Below are positions 1-9,519 of a DNA stretch of 64,000 bases, piece after piece. The stretch comes from Sphingomonas chungangi. Lineage in GTDB: Bacteria; Pseudomonadota; Alphaproteobacteria; Sphingomonadales; Sphingomonadaceae. The DNA lies in the NCBI RefSeq assembly GCF_013778325.1, contig NZ_JACEIB010000024.1, positions 20,437-84,436 on the forward strand, read 5' to 3'. Each line of letters starts with the position of its first letter. The stretch's first letter is position 1. The position numbers and the translations under genes were made by a program. The notes under the pieces are model-generated. The model saw only the letters and a program-made list of their open reading frames with translations. It was not told where the DNA came from and made no database searches.

Positions 1-26
1 CGCGGCGACGACCGCGACGATGACGA

Positions 27-1442
27 TCATGCCGTCCCGCCGAGCCAGGCGGCGCTGTCGCGCAGCTGACGCCGGTAATCGGGCTCGGCGAGCGCGCGGC
101 GCAGTTCGGCCGAGCGGCGCATTACCAGCCGCAAAGGTTCGCCATCGAGGCCGCCGGTGGCCAGTTCCTCGATCTGGTCGACCTGAGCACGCACGACGCC
201 GAGACGCTCGACGTTGTCGCAACTCATCGCCACTTCACCGAGCGCGCCGAGAAAGCGCAGGGCGGCGATCCGATCCTGCGAGGCATATTGCGCGAGTGCT
301 CCGAAGCCGCGGTCCATGAAGCCGGCGAAATCGACCGGATGGGCGATGACGCGGAGCGCGCCCTTCTCGTCGGCCCTCAGGCGGGAAGGAAGGCTGCGCC
401 GGGCTACGTCGGCCAATGCCGCGCCCAGCCAGTCGAGGCAGGTGCTGGCCGTGAAGGGATCGTTGACGCCCGGCGAGAGTGCGCGGGCGGCGATCTCGAC
501 GAGTTCGTCGATCAGAAAGCGCAGGTCTTGCAACGGCGTGCGCCGCGAACCCACGGCGAAGCAACCCCGGATCGCCGCGACCGCATCATCGTCGCATTTC
601 TCGGGTGGGCAAGCCTCAACCAGCGCGCGGCCGACATGGACGAAGTCTCCCGGCTGATATTGCAGCCGCAGAACCAGATCGTGCCGGGTCGCGACCGACA
701 GCAGGGTCTCGTCATCGATGAGCTGGAGATACCCGGTCTGGCGGGCTTCGATTTCCTTGCGATGAACTGCCTGCGTGCTGCCCGCATCGCGGCGGAAAGC
801 GTCAGGTATCCTGTCCTCGTCGGAGCGGGCCTCGGCGGGAAGCGGGGCACCGATGAAGACCGGAAACCGTGCGCCGATCTCCGCCAGGAGACGATCGCCG
901 ATCTCCTCGATCACGCTGTTGATGTGGATGCGCGTCGGCACGTGATGGATGAAGAAGATCAGCACGCCGATCGAGCACAATACCAGCAGAACCGCGACGA
1001 GGAGCGCGAGTTGGGGCACGAAGGCGTCGGCTCCCGCTCCGCTTTCGCCCGGCGAGCGGATCGTGCGCAACACCACCATCGAATAGACAAACGTGGCGAT
1101 GAAGGTGCCGAGCGTGACCTGATTACCGCGATCGCTCATGAAGTTGCTGAGCAGGCGCGGGCCGTATTGCCCAGACGCATATACGACGGCCGCGATCGTC
1201 ACCGAGAAGGTCGTGCCGGCCACGCCGATCATCGAGCCTCCGATCGACGACAGCAGCGACCGTGCTCCGTCGGGACGAGCCGCATAGAGCCACGGCACGC
1301 CGTCCATCCAGTTCGAGCCCTGATAGCTGTCGAGCGTGATCATCCCGCCAGCCAGCAGGATTGCCATCACCGCCATGATCGTGGGGATGAACCAATAGCT
1401 TTCGCGCAATCGGTCGGTGAGGGTGAGGAGCCACGCCCTCAT
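27..1442 (-). CDS. DUF2254 family membrane protein
   Basis: A 471-residue integral membrane protein of the DUF2254 family, whose function is not established. Four hydrophobic segments lie in the first ~170 residues (about 18-36, 66-90, 105-125 and 140-165). The remaining soluble part carries the motif ALSPGVNDPFTAS at about residue 325, which is characteristic of the family. The length is normal and both start and stop are present. The next gene upstream on the same strand is the split Na+/H+ antiporter, which ends 63 bp away, so the two may be co-transcribed. The family call is made from overall pattern; no role can be read from the sequence. Confidence 0.85.
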   Translation of the reverse strand: MRAWLLTLTDRLRESYWFIPTIMAVMAILLAGGMITLDSYQGSNWMDGVPWLYAARPDGARSLLSSIGGSMIGVAGTTFSVTIAAVVYASGQYGPRLLSNFMSDRGNQVTLGTFIATFVYSMVVLRTIRSPGESGAGADAFVPQLALLVAVLLVLCSIGVLIFFIHHVPTRIHINSVIEEIGDRLLAEIGARFPVFIGAPLPAEARSDEDRIPDAFRRDAGSTQAVHRKEIEARQTGYLQLIDDETLLSVATRHDLVLRLQYQPGDFVHVGRALVEACPPEKCDDDAVAAIRGCFAVGSRRTPLQDLRFLIDELVEIAARALSPGVNDPFTASTCLDWLGAALADVARRSLPSRLRADEKGALRVIAHPVDFAGFMDRGFGALAQYASQDRIAALRFLGALGEVAMSCDNVERLGVVRAQVDQIEELATGGLDGEPLRLVMRRSAELRRALAEPDYRRQLRDSAAWLGGTA

Positions 1443-1505
1443 GCAGAGACTACAATCACCAGAGGGCCTTCCGCACGGATGAGTGCAAGACGAACCCCCG
1501 GACCA

Positions 1506-2788
1506 TCATGTCGGTTGCGTGCGTGATTGTCCGCGAGCGGCGACCCGCTTCAGGAGACCAGCGATACTGCTTCCCTGCACGATGACGGCGAAGAGGACGA
1601 CGATGTAGGTCGCTGCCAGCGCAACGGCGCGTGCCGAACCGTCCGGGAGCGCCAGGGCCAACGCGACCGAAATGCCGCCGCGCAGTCCGCCCCAGATCAG
1701 CGTTGGCGGCGCCAGGTGGCCGAGGGACAGCCACGGCCGCATGGCGCCGAGCGGCAGCAGAACGGATATCGCGCGCGCGGTGAGCACCAGCGGGATCGCG
1801 GCAACGCCGACCACCGCCAGCCGGACGTCGTGCGGGATGGAGACGACCTCGAGACCGATGAGCAGAAACAGAACCGAGTTCAGGATCTCGTCGATCAGGC
1901 CCCAGAACTTCATCAGATAGTCCTCGGTCTCCTCGCTCATCGCGTGGGCGACCCCCTGGTTGCCGATCACGAGGCCCGCCACCGCCATCGCGACCGGGCC
2001 GCTGACGCCGATCCAGCTCGCGACAGCGTATCCGCCCATGACGACGGCAAGGCTGATCATCACCTCAACCTTGTAATCGTCGATCGAGCGCATGCCGCGA
2101 TAGCCGATCCAGCCGGCGAGGAGCCCGAGCAGCACCCCGCCACCTGCCTCGATGCCGAAGAGGCCTGCGGCATGGCCGGCAGAGATTTCTTCACCGCCCG
2201 ACGCGATGGCAAGGATGATCGTGAAGATGACCACGCCGACGCCATCGTTGAAGAGGCTTTCGCCGGCGACTGTCGCCCGCAGGGTCGGATCGACACTGGT
2301 ACGTCTCAGCACGTCCATCACCGCGATCGGGTCGGTCGGGCTGATCAGCGCGCCGAACAGCAGGCACCAGATGAACGGGAGCGGCAGCCCGAGGGCCTGA
2401 ACGAGGACATAGAAGCCAGCGCCGACGAGGAAAGTCGACAGCAATACGCCGATCGTGCTCAGGATCAGGATCGGCCAGCGCCCCCGCCGCATATCGCCCC
2501 AATCGACGTGCAACGCGCCGGCGAACAGCAGGAAGGAGAGCATCCCTTCCATCAGGTCTTGTGGAAATCGATGCCGGCGATGAACCGCACGATGTCGCCG
2601 CTGATGCGACTTTCCGGCAGCAAACGGTCGAGACCCACCACGACCAGCGAGGCGACCATGCCCATGACGGTCAGCCCGGCCGACTGGGGCAGCCGAATGA
2701 AGCGGTGATTGAGGTAGCCCAGCAGCGCGGCCAGCACGATCAGGATCGCGGCGGCGTCGAAGGGCGTGAGGAGGATAGACCCGATCAT
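1506..2788 (-). pseudogene. Na+/H+ antiporter (CPA1/NhaP type), split by a 1-nt frameshift
   Basis: Two adjacent reading frames together make one cation/proton antiporter of about 430 residues. The N-terminal part (2552-2788, start at MIGSILLTPF) ends with IDFHKT and a TGA at 2554-2552. The C-terminal part (1506-2552) begins MEGMLSFLLFAGALHVDW. In this family the sequence normally reads straight through as HKTLMEGML, so one C has been lost from the codon after Thr. The stop and the next ATG share a base (TGATG), which could allow translational re-initiation and a two-piece protein. Later segments keep family features such as SPTDPIAV and GESLFNDG, which contains an acidic residue needed for ion transport. 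Either a real frameshift or a sequence error fits. Confidence 0.8.
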
Positions 2789-2869
2789 GCGCGCGAGGGA
2801 AGCTGATCGCGCGGCAGCGGGCAAGCGAAGTCGGCGTCGCCGCGAACGAGCGCCGTATTTTGCCTCAGT

Positions 2870-3988
2870 TCAGTGACAATGGTGATGATCGCCCGCAGGT
2901 TGTCGGCGGGCGAGCACGAACAGCCAGCTCGCGAGAAGGAGGGCAAGGCAGTCGAGCCAGAAACTGTAATCGAACGAGAAATCGGTCATGGCGGCGCGGA
3001 TGCCGCCCATGGGAGCGGGCGTCAGACCGAGCAGTCCGAAACCGAGACTGACGATCAGGGCCGCTCCCGCCATCGAAACGAACAGCACCGCCGCGATCGC
3101 CAGCGCCATGCGCCAACCGAAATAGCGGCGATAGGCATCGATCAGCGGAAGGACGATCAGATCCGCGTAGAGGAAGGCGATGACGCCGCCGAAGCTCGCG
3201 CCGCCACCCCATAGCATCGCCGCCAGGGGCACGTTGCCGATCGAACAGACGAAGGTCAGCATCGCCACAATGGGACCGATCAGGACATCCGCAGGAATGC
3301 GGATCCAATCCGGCGCGCCGGCCAGAAAGAGTCCTTGCCAGAAGCCATCGGGCACGAACGCCGCCAGCACACCGCCGATCAGGAATCCCGCCAGAAGATC
3401 CTTCCACAGCATCTTCCATTCCATGACGAACGCCTGGGCGATCATGCCGAGTGCCTTCGGATTGCGCAGGCGCTCCCGCCAGTTGCCACCTTCAAGCTTC
3501 ATCCCGCCATGGTCGTGGCCCTGTCCCGTCTCCTCGTGAACTCGCGCGGCGTCGATCAGACTGCGGGGGATCGCCAAACGCACGATCGGCACCATCAGGA
3601 TGATGAGGATCGTTCCGCCGACCCACTCCGCGACCATGAAGCGCCAGCCCATCAGCAGCCACAGGATCACGCCCAGTTCGAGCACGAGATTGGTCGAGGC
3701 GACCAGGAAGGCAAGGCTGGGGCCGAGCGCCGCACCTTTCTTGAACAAGGTCCGCATGATCGACGCCGAGGCATAGGAGCAGCTCGAGCTCGCCGCGCCC
3801 GCCGCCGAGGCGATCGCAATCGACTTCGCACGGTCGGTTCCAAGCAGGTCTCGCAAACGATCAGCCGACACAATGACCTGGAGCACGGCGGAAATCGCAA
3901 AGCCGAGCACCAGACTCCAGCCCGTCTTCCACGCCATGCCCGCCGCGATCAGAAGTCCGGTGAGGAACAGATGTAACAATGACGGCAT
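2870..3988 (-). CDS. ArsP/YraQ-type permease (DUF318)
   Basis: A 372-residue polytopic membrane protein matching the predicted-permease family that includes YraQ and the organoarsenical exporter ArsP. Two sets of hydrophobic helices are separated by a hydrophilic, His-containing loop (HEETGQGHDHGGM, about residues 150-162). The segment SSCSYASASIMRTLFKKGA, with adjacent Ser and Cys residues, and the later CSIGNVPLAAMLW are family hallmarks. The C-terminus ends in a His/Cys cluster (DHHHCH), which suggests metal binding, but the substrate cannot be named. It is a stand-alone gene on the minus strand with 45 bp to the next predicted start downstream. Confidence 0.8.
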   Translation of the reverse strand: MPSLLHLFLTGLLIAAGMAWKTGWSLVLGFAISAVLQVIVSADRLRDLLGTDRAKSIAIASAAGAASSSCSYASASIMRTLFKKGAALGPSLAFLVASTNLVLELGVILWLLMGWRFMVAEWVGGTILIILMVPIVRLAIPRSLIDAARVHEETGQGHDHGGMKLEGGNWRERLRNPKALGMIAQAFVMEWKMLWKDLLAGFLIGGVLAAFVPDGFWQGLFLAGAPDWIRIPADVLIGPIVAMLTFVCSIGNVPLAAMLWGGGASFGGVIAFLYADLIVLPLIDAYRRYFGWRMALAIAAVLFVSMAGAALIVSLGFGLLGLTPAPMGGIRAAMTDFSFDYSFWLDCLALLLASWLFVLARRQPAGDHHHCH

Positions 3989-4175
3989 GCCGCTCTCAAG
4001 CGATCACGCGCGGCTTCGTTCCTCCCGATGTAGGGAGACATCCAATGCTCGCGACTGATTTTTTCTCGGGCACGAGCCCTGGATCGCCTTTCGAACCGTT
4101 GTGCGTTCAAAGCATCCAAATCCGCGCGGCAACCGCCGGTAGCCCGCCTCCCGCTTTATCCGTCAGGACAATGCC

Positions 4176-4943
4176 ATGTTCGATAACAAAATCGCGATCG
4201 TCACCGGGGGTGAATCCGGTGTCGGCGCGGCATGCGCGAGAGCGTTGAGCGCGGCCGGCGCTCGTGTCGTCATTACATATTTCAAAGACGCCGATGCTGC
4301 GAACACGGTCTGCCGCTCTATCGGGGACGAAACCCGTGCGATCGCCGTTCAAACCGACGTCGGCGACGAGGCGGAAGTCGAAGCATTGTTTGCGGCTGCC
4401 GAAAAGGCCTTCGGAACGGTCGCACTGCTGGTCAATTCCGCGGGGCTCAACATGAGCGGCGTCAAGATCGTCGACATGGCCCTAGCGCAATTCGACCGCG
4501 TTCTGCGATCGGATCTTTACGGCCCGTTCCTGACCTGCCGGCGCTTCGTTCGCGCTCTGGAAGACACGGACACCAAGGGGCGGATCGTCAACATATCTTC
4601 CATCCACGAGAGAGCGCCCCGGGCCGGCGGCGTCGATTATGATTCTGCCAAAGGCGGCTTGTCGCAATTGACCGCCACACTGGCCCTGGAACTCGCGCCC
4701 AAGGGCATCGCCGTCAACGGCGTGGCCCCCGGCATGATCCTGACGCCAATGAACGAATCGGCGATCGACAATCCTGCCGAGCTGAAGACCAAGGAAGCGG
4801 CGATACCCTGGGGTCGCGCAGGGCGGCCCGAAGAGGTAGCAGATCTGGTGTCGTTCCTGCTATCTCCCGTTGCGGACTATATCACGGGCACCACTGTTAC
4901 GATCGACGGCGCGCTGTCGCTGACCGTCGCCCAAGGCGCCTGA
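4176..4943 (+). CDS. SDR family oxidoreductase
   Basis: A 255-residue classical short-chain dehydrogenase. The NAD(P)-binding motif TGGESGVG lies at about residues 10-17, and the catalytic YxxxK is YDSAK at about 155-159, with the Ser of NISSIHE before it. The C-terminal TGTTVTIDGALSL is typical of glucose 1-dehydrogenase/FabG-like enzymes that act on sugars or 3-oxoacyl groups. A Shine-Dalgarno-like AGGAC precedes the ATG. The glycosidase-like gene starts 2 bp after its stop, so the two form an operon, and a role in sugar metabolism is inferred from that. The specific substrate is unknown. Confidence 0.85.
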   Translation: MFDNKIAIVTGGESGVGAACARALSAAGARVVITYFKDADAANTVCRSIGDETRAIAVQTDVGDEAEVEALFAAAEKAFGTVALLVNSAGLNMSGVKIVDMALAQFDRVLRSDLYGPFLTCRRFVRALEDTDTKGRIVNISSIHERAPRAGGVDYDSAKGGLSQLTATLALELAPKGIAVNGVAPGMILTPMNESAIDNPAELKTKEAAIPWGRAGRPEEVADLVSFLLSPVADYITGTTVTIDGALSLTVAQGA

Positions 4944-4945
4944 AC

Positions 4946-5836
4946 ATGGCGACTTATGCGGTTGAGCAACTCGACACCGTCATCGTTGCCAAAGGTTCGA
5001 CGATCGACGGCATGGACATGATGAGTCCGTTTGTCTGGAAGGAAGGTCCGCTGTACCGCGCCATGGTCCGCGGCGTCCCCTGTCCCTTGGGCCCGACCGA
5101 TCCGACCGGCATCATAGCTTGCGGCACCAGCGATGACGGCTTGCGGTTTGTGATGGACCCCGACCTCGCTATCGTTCCGGGTCCGATGGCTGACGATGCC
5201 GGTGGATGCGAGGATCCGACCGTCCTCCAGTTCGGCGGCAATTATCTTGTTTATTATACCGGCGTCGATGCTGCCCGCACTCAGGGATCGATGATCCTAG
5301 CCGAAGGTCCGGACCTGAAATCGCTCACGAAGCGCGAATTGGTGCTGAAAGCGCCACCATGCGAGGGCAACATCAAGGAGGCGACCCTCGCCCAGACTGC
5401 CAATGGAGACTGGCGCCTGTTCTACGAATATGCCGCCAACAATGCCTCGCGGATCGGGATGGCGGGGGCACCGGCGCCAGAGGGGCCGTGGTCGGTGCTT
5501 CCGGACCCGTTCGGAATCCGCGAGGACAGCTGGGACAATTGGCATCTGTCGACCGGGCCAATGACTAACGTCGAGGGACGAGATCCCGTCATGTTCTACA
5601 ACGGCGCAACCCATGATGCCCGTTGGCGGATCGGCTGGATCAGTTTCGACCCGGATTTCACGCGTGTCACCGGGCGCGGTCTGGAACCGCTGCTCCTCCC
5701 GCCACCGGCCAAAGACCGCGACGCGACGGATATCGCCTTTGCGGCCTCCACGGTGGTGATCGATGACATGATCGCGCTTTACTACTCGCTCGAGGATCGC
5801 ATGCTACGCCGAGCGCTCGTGCGTTATTATGCCTGA
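4946..5836 (+). CDS. Glycosidase-like five-bladed beta-propeller protein (GH130/GH43-like)
   Basis: A 296-residue protein with the repeated aromatic and acidic blade pattern of GH130/GH43-type beta-propellers: DPTGI near residue 52, EDPTVLQFGGNYLVYYTG near 90-107, KEATLAQ near 150, and DSWDNWHLSTGP near 195. The conserved EDPT triad region is typical of glycoside phosphorylases and hydrolases that act on manno-oligosaccharides. There is no signal peptide, so it is probably cytoplasmic. It follows the SDR gene by 2 bp. The exact activity (hydrolase or phosphorylase) cannot be decided here. Confidence 0.7.
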   Translation: MATYAVEQLDTVIVAKGSTIDGMDMMSPFVWKEGPLYRAMVRGVPCPLGPTDPTGIIACGTSDDGLRFVMDPDLAIVPGPMADDAGGCEDPTVLQFGGNYLVYYTGVDAARTQGSMILAEGPDLKSLTKRELVLKAPPCEGNIKEATLAQTANGDWRLFYEYAANNASRIGMAGAPAPEGPWSVLPDPFGIREDSWDNWHLSTGPMTNVEGRDPVMFYNGATHDARWRIGWISFDPDFTRVTGRGLEPLLLPPPAKDRDATDIAFAASTVVIDDMIALYYSLEDRMLRRALVRYYA

Positions 5837-5848
5837 GCAGCGTTCGAA

Positions 5849-6730
5849 TCAGCGTACGAGATAAGGCCGGAACGCGCCACGACACCCTACGTCCAGACGC
5901 AATAGGGCTCCGGCCAAAGGCTCCCGCGATTTGTCGTGCGGGGTAATACCGTCCGACGCGCTGGTGACATACAGCCTGTCGAGTGCCTCGCCGGCAAAGG
6001 CCGGCATGGTCGGTTGGCTCACGGGCAATTCGACGTCACGGTCGACCGTGCCGTCGGGATGGAACCGCCTCAATACCCCGCCGCCATGAAGAGCCGACCA
6101 GTAACCGTTATCGGTGTCGATCGCGGCGCCGTCCGGAATGCCCTGCTCCTTCGGGACCACAGCGAAAACCCGGCGATTGGAAATGAGACCGCCGTCCACC
6201 TTGTAGTCGAACGCGATGATCTGACCCTTGTTGCTGTGGGAGAGGAAGAAGGTCTTGCCGTCCGTGCTCCACGCCATGCCGTTATGCAGTTCGGCTGCGT
6301 CCGCTTCGGAACGCAGGCCGTCCGCCAGCGTGAAGCTGTGCAGCGCGCCTTGCTGCCCGGGCGGTGAGCCCTCGAGCGGATCGAACATCACGCCGATCCA
6401 GAACCGACCAGCAACATCGCACGCGCCTTCATTGAAGCGGAATAGCGCGGGATCGAACGGGGACGGTGCGAGAAGATGGAGCGCATCGCTGTCGAGATCG
6501 AGATGGTACAGACCCTCCCGGAGCGCTACGACTGCCCCGCCCCCTTCAGTCAGCGCGAAGCCGCCAATATCGCTCGTCACCCTCCAGGTTCGCGTAGAAT
6601 TGTCCTCGGGACGAAAACGGTGAAGCGCGGGCGCCTTGACGTCGATCCAGTAGAGCGCCCGCTCACTTTCGACCCAGGTTGGCGACTCACCGATGGTCGC
6701 ATGAGCATCCAGTGCCGTCTCGATCGCCAT
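5849..6730 (-). CDS. SMP-30/gluconolactonase/LRE family protein
   Basis: A 293-residue six-bladed beta-propeller lactonase. The N-terminal ESPTWVESERALYWIDVKAP contains the metal-ligand Glu of the family. FNEGACDVAGRFWIG, NGMAWSTDGKTFFLSHS and GIPDGAAIDTDNGYWSAL supply the other Asn/Asp metal-site residues. Members hydrolyse sugar lactones such as gluconolactone or arabinolactone. The start is taken at MAIETALDA (6730); the open frame continues upstream but would overlap the divergent isomerase gene. It converges with the glycosidase-like gene and diverges from the isomerase over 88 bp, so the three probably serve one sugar pathway. Confidence 0.85.
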   Translation of the reverse strand: MAIETALDAHATIGESPTWVESERALYWIDVKAPALHRFRPEDNSTRTWRVTSDIGGFALTEGGGAVVALREGLYHLDLDSDALHLLAPSPFDPALFRFNEGACDVAGRFWIGVMFDPLEGSPPGQQGALHSFTLADGLRSEADAAELHNGMAWSTDGKTFFLSHSNKGQIIAFDYKVDGGLISNRRVFAVVPKEQGIPDGAAIDTDNGYWSALHGGGVLRRFHPDGTVDRDVELPVSQPTMPAFAGEALDRLYVTSASDGITPHDKSREPLAGALLRLDVGCRGAFRPYLVR

Positions 6731-6818
6731 GCAATGTGCTCCGTTTCGAGAGGAAAGCGATCTTGGAGCGGACCCGTTCCTTCGTGCCACGCATTGAGCA
6801 GCGAGGAGATTTGCGTTG

Positions 6819-7670
6819 ATGTCTAAGCTGCCTTTTGCCTTTGGCATCAGCGAGTTCACCACGATGCCATGGTCGTTCGACCAAGACGTGGAGCGATACG
6901 CTCGGCTCGGCGTGGACACGATCGAGGTGGTCGAAGCGAAACTCGATGACGATCGTTTCGCCGAGCAGATGCAGTCGATTGCGGCTGCCGGGCTTGGCAT
7001 CAGCGGAATCCAGCCAAGGGTCCGTACCTTCTTCGGCAGCCGGATGATGCCGACGCCCAAGGCCCTGGATGAACGTGTCGCGTGTCTGAGAGCATCGATC
7101 GAACGCCTGGCACCTTACGCCCCGGGCGTCCCCTTCATCACAAACGTCGGGGCGCATCCAAAGGGAGATATGGCAGATGCGATGGCCATAACCGCCCGAA
7201 AACTGGGCGATCTCGGAAGGGTCGCGGCCGATCACGGTGTCCTGATGGCAATCGAGCCGCTCAATCCGACATCGGTGAATGTCGAAAGCGCGATCTGGAC
7301 GATCGACCAAGCGCTCGAGATTATCGACCGAAGCGGCAGCGACCATGTCGGGCTTTGCCTCGATTACTGGAATATCTGGCAAAATCCCGATGTCGAAGCC
7401 TCAATCGGACGGGCTGGCGATCGCATCTTCACCGTACAGGCGAGCGACTGGCGGCTGCCTCGCTCGTTCGCCGACCGCATCGTGCCTGGCGACGGAGCGA
7501 TCCCCCTGCCCGCTCTCATCAATGCGACGCGAGCGACCGGTTATGACAAGCCCTGGGTCGTGGAGATCTTCTCGAATGACGTGGCCGATTCGCTCTACGA
7601 CGGCGATCTGGAGGAGATGATAGAGCGCTCACGAGACGGCATGGCCGTCGCCTGGAGTGCCTCATCTTGA
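6819..7670 (+). CDS. Sugar phosphate isomerase/epimerase (TIM barrel)
   Basis: A 283-residue xylose-isomerase-like TIM-barrel protein. Conserved Glu and Asp residues sit in strand-end motifs: DTIEVVEAKLDDD (about 28-40), MAIEPLNPTSVN (about 145-156, the metal-binding Glu), GLCLDYWNIWQ (about 183-193) and WVVEIFSN (about 247-254). These match sugar phosphate isomerases/epimerases of the IolE/hydroxypyruvate isomerase superfamily. The ATG at 6819 is preferred over the TTG at 6816 because GAGGAG lies about nine bases upstream. It is divergent from the lactonase gene and 73 bp before the GH15 gene. The substrate is unknown. Confidence 0.85.
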   Translation: MSKLPFAFGISEFTTMPWSFDQDVERYARLGVDTIEVVEAKLDDDRFAEQMQSIAAAGLGISGIQPRVRTFFGSRMMPTPKALDERVACLRASIERLAPYAPGVPFITNVGAHPKGDMADAMAITARKLGDLGRVAADHGVLMAIEPLNPTSVNVESAIWTIDQALEIIDRSGSDHVGLCLDYWNIWQNPDVEASIGRAGDRIFTVQASDWRLPRSFADRIVPGDGAIPLPALINATRATGYDKPWVVEIFSNDVADSLYDGDLEEMIERSRDGMAVAWSASS

Positions 7671-7743
7671 TGTCACGATGGCATTCCCAGGGTCGGCGGT
7701 CGTCGTACCGCGCGGCTCCCCTTGCTGACGGCGCCGGACTGCG

Positions 7744-9519
7744 ATGACGTCGGCGATTGGCGACTATGCGCTCATCGGTGACGGGCGGACCAGCGCGCTT
7801 GTCGCCTCCACCGGATCGGTCGATTTCCTGTGCTGGCCAAATTTCGACAGCGACGCGTGTTTCGCCGCCCTGCTCGGCGACGACACGAACGGCCATTGGC
7901 GGATTGCTCCCGATGCCGTTGTGACAGCGATCACGCGCCGATATCGCGGCGACACGACCATCCTGGAGACCGACTTCACATGCGACCGCGCGGCGGTACG
8001 GATTATCGATTTCATGCCCTGGCACGACGGTCCATCGACGCTCGTTCGCATCGTTGAGGGGTTGGAAGGCGAGGTGCCGGTCTCGCTCTCCCTCCGGCTG
8101 CGCTTTGGCTACGGTCAGATCGCGCCTTGGCTTCGCGCCGACGAGACCGGCTTTTGCGCGGAGATCGGCCCTGATCGCGTAAAGTTCGACAGCGCGGCGG
8201 AGTTGCGTCTCGGCGATGGCGAGGCCGCAGCCAAGTTCACGGTAGGCAAAGGCGACCGTTTCGTCTTCATCCTCACCTATTCTCCGTCCGATCAGGCCGT
8301 TTCAAGGAGCGTTGACCCCGACGCGGCTCTCGCTACGACCGAACGCGAATGGCGCGATTGGGCGGATCGTTTCGATCGCCCTTGCCATTGGCCCATCGCG
8401 GTCAAGCGCTCGCTGGTCACGTTGCGTGCGCTGGTCGACCGGCGCACCGGCGGGATGATCGCCGCGGCCAGCATGGGCCTTCCCGAGATACCCGGCGGCG
8501 GAGCCAATTGGGATTATCGTTACTGCTGGCTGCGCGATTCGACCTTCACGCTCAGCGCCTTGCTCAACGCGGGCTTCCACGATGAAGCGCGGCGATGGCG
8601 CGACTGGATCCTTCGTGCGATCGGCGGTGACTGCGCGACGATGCAGATCGTCTATAGGATCGACGGTTCGCGCCGATTACCCGAATGGGAGGTGGAGGCA
8701 CTTTCCGGCTATCAGGGCGCTCGACCCGTCCGCGTCGGCAACGCAGCCTCCGGCCAGACTCAACTCGACGTATTCGGCGAGCTGATGGACAGTTTCGACG
8801 TGGCGGCGAAAGCGGGGATCGATCGCACGGCGCGCGTGATCGAGGTCGAAACCGCGATCGTCCGTCACCTCGAAACGGCCTGGGATCAACCCGGCGCGGA
8901 CATTTGGGAAAGCCGCGGCACGCCCCGATGCTATACCTACTCGCAGGTGATGGCCTGGGTCGGCATCGATCGCTTCTTGAAGGCACATGGCGACAGCCCG
9001 GATGTGGATCGAAGCCTCATCGCGCGGCTGGAGACGCTGCACACACAAATCCACGCGACTGTCTGCGAACGCGGATACTCGATCGAACGCGGGCATTTCG
9101 TGCAGCATTACGGAAGCACCACGCTCGACGCCTCCTTGCTTTTGCTGCCGCTGGTCAATTTCCTGCCCGCGACAGACCCCCGCATCGTAAGCACGATCGC
9201 TGCGATTGAGCGCGACCTGGTGGACGGCGGACTGGTTCGTCGTAAGATGGCCGGATCCGACGAGCCTGCCGAGGGCGCGTTCCTCGCCTGCTCATGCTGG
9301 CTGGCCGATTGCTACAAGCTGCAGGGCCGCGACGATGAGGCGGCAGCCATGCTCGAACGTGTCATTTCGCTCGCCAACGACGTCGGTCTACTGAGCGAGG
9401 AATATCATGTGCCGACACGCCAGCTGATCGGCAACATCCCGCAGGCGCTGACGCATATCGGACTGATAAACACGGCATTGTTCCTGTCCGGCCCGGTGAT
9501 CACCCGGGGGGGCGCATGA
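7744..9519 (+). CDS. Glycoside hydrolase family 15 protein (glucoamylase/trehalase type)
   Basis: A 591-residue GH15 enzyme. The N-terminal beta-sandwich starts IGDYALIGDGRTSALVASTGSVDFLCWPNFDS, the usual opening of bacterial GH15 proteins. The alpha/alpha-barrel begins near residue 255 with NWDYRYCWLRDSTFTLSALL, which contains the substrate-binding WLRD motif. The late segment RRKMAGSDEPAEGAFLACSCWLAD holds the second catalytic-acid region. Such enzymes hydrolyse alpha-glucosides (maltodextrin or trehalose). No signal peptide is seen, so a cytoplasmic location is likely. Its stop overlaps the cyoA start by four bases (ATGA), giving an unusual link between a glucosidase and a respiratory operon. 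Confidence 0.9.
   Translation: MTSAIGDYALIGDGRTSALVASTGSVDFLCWPNFDSDACFAALLGDDTNGHWRIAPDAVVTAITRRYRGDTTILETDFTCDRAAVRIIDFMPWHDGPSTLVRIVEGLEGEVPVSLSLRLRFGYGQIAPWLRADETGFCAEIGPDRVKFDSAAELRLGDGEAAAKFTVGKGDRFVFILTYSPSDQAVSRSVDPDAALATTEREWRDWADRFDRPCHWPIAVKRSLVTLRALVDRRTGGMIAAASMGLPEIPGGGANWDYRYCWLRDSTFTLSALLNAGFHDEARRWRDWILRAIGGDCATMQIVYRIDGSRRLPEWEVEALSGYQGARPVRVGNAASGQTQLDVFGELMDSFDVAAKAGIDRTARVIEVETAIVRHLETAWDQPGADIWESRGTPRCYTYSQVMAWVGIDRFLKAHGDSPDVDRSLIARLETLHTQIHATVCERGYSIERGHFVQHYGSTTLDASLLLLPLVNFLPATDPRIVSTIAAIERDLVDGGLVRRKMAGSDEPAEGAFLACSCWLADCYKLQGRDDEAAAMLERVISLANDVGLLSEEYHVPTRQLIGNIPQALTHIGLINTALFLSGPVITRGGA

Noticed and set aside
288-1526. A 412-codon plus-strand frame opposite the DUF2254 gene.
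   Set aside because: Composition is that of an antisense shadow of GC-rich coding DNA; no domain is recognisable.
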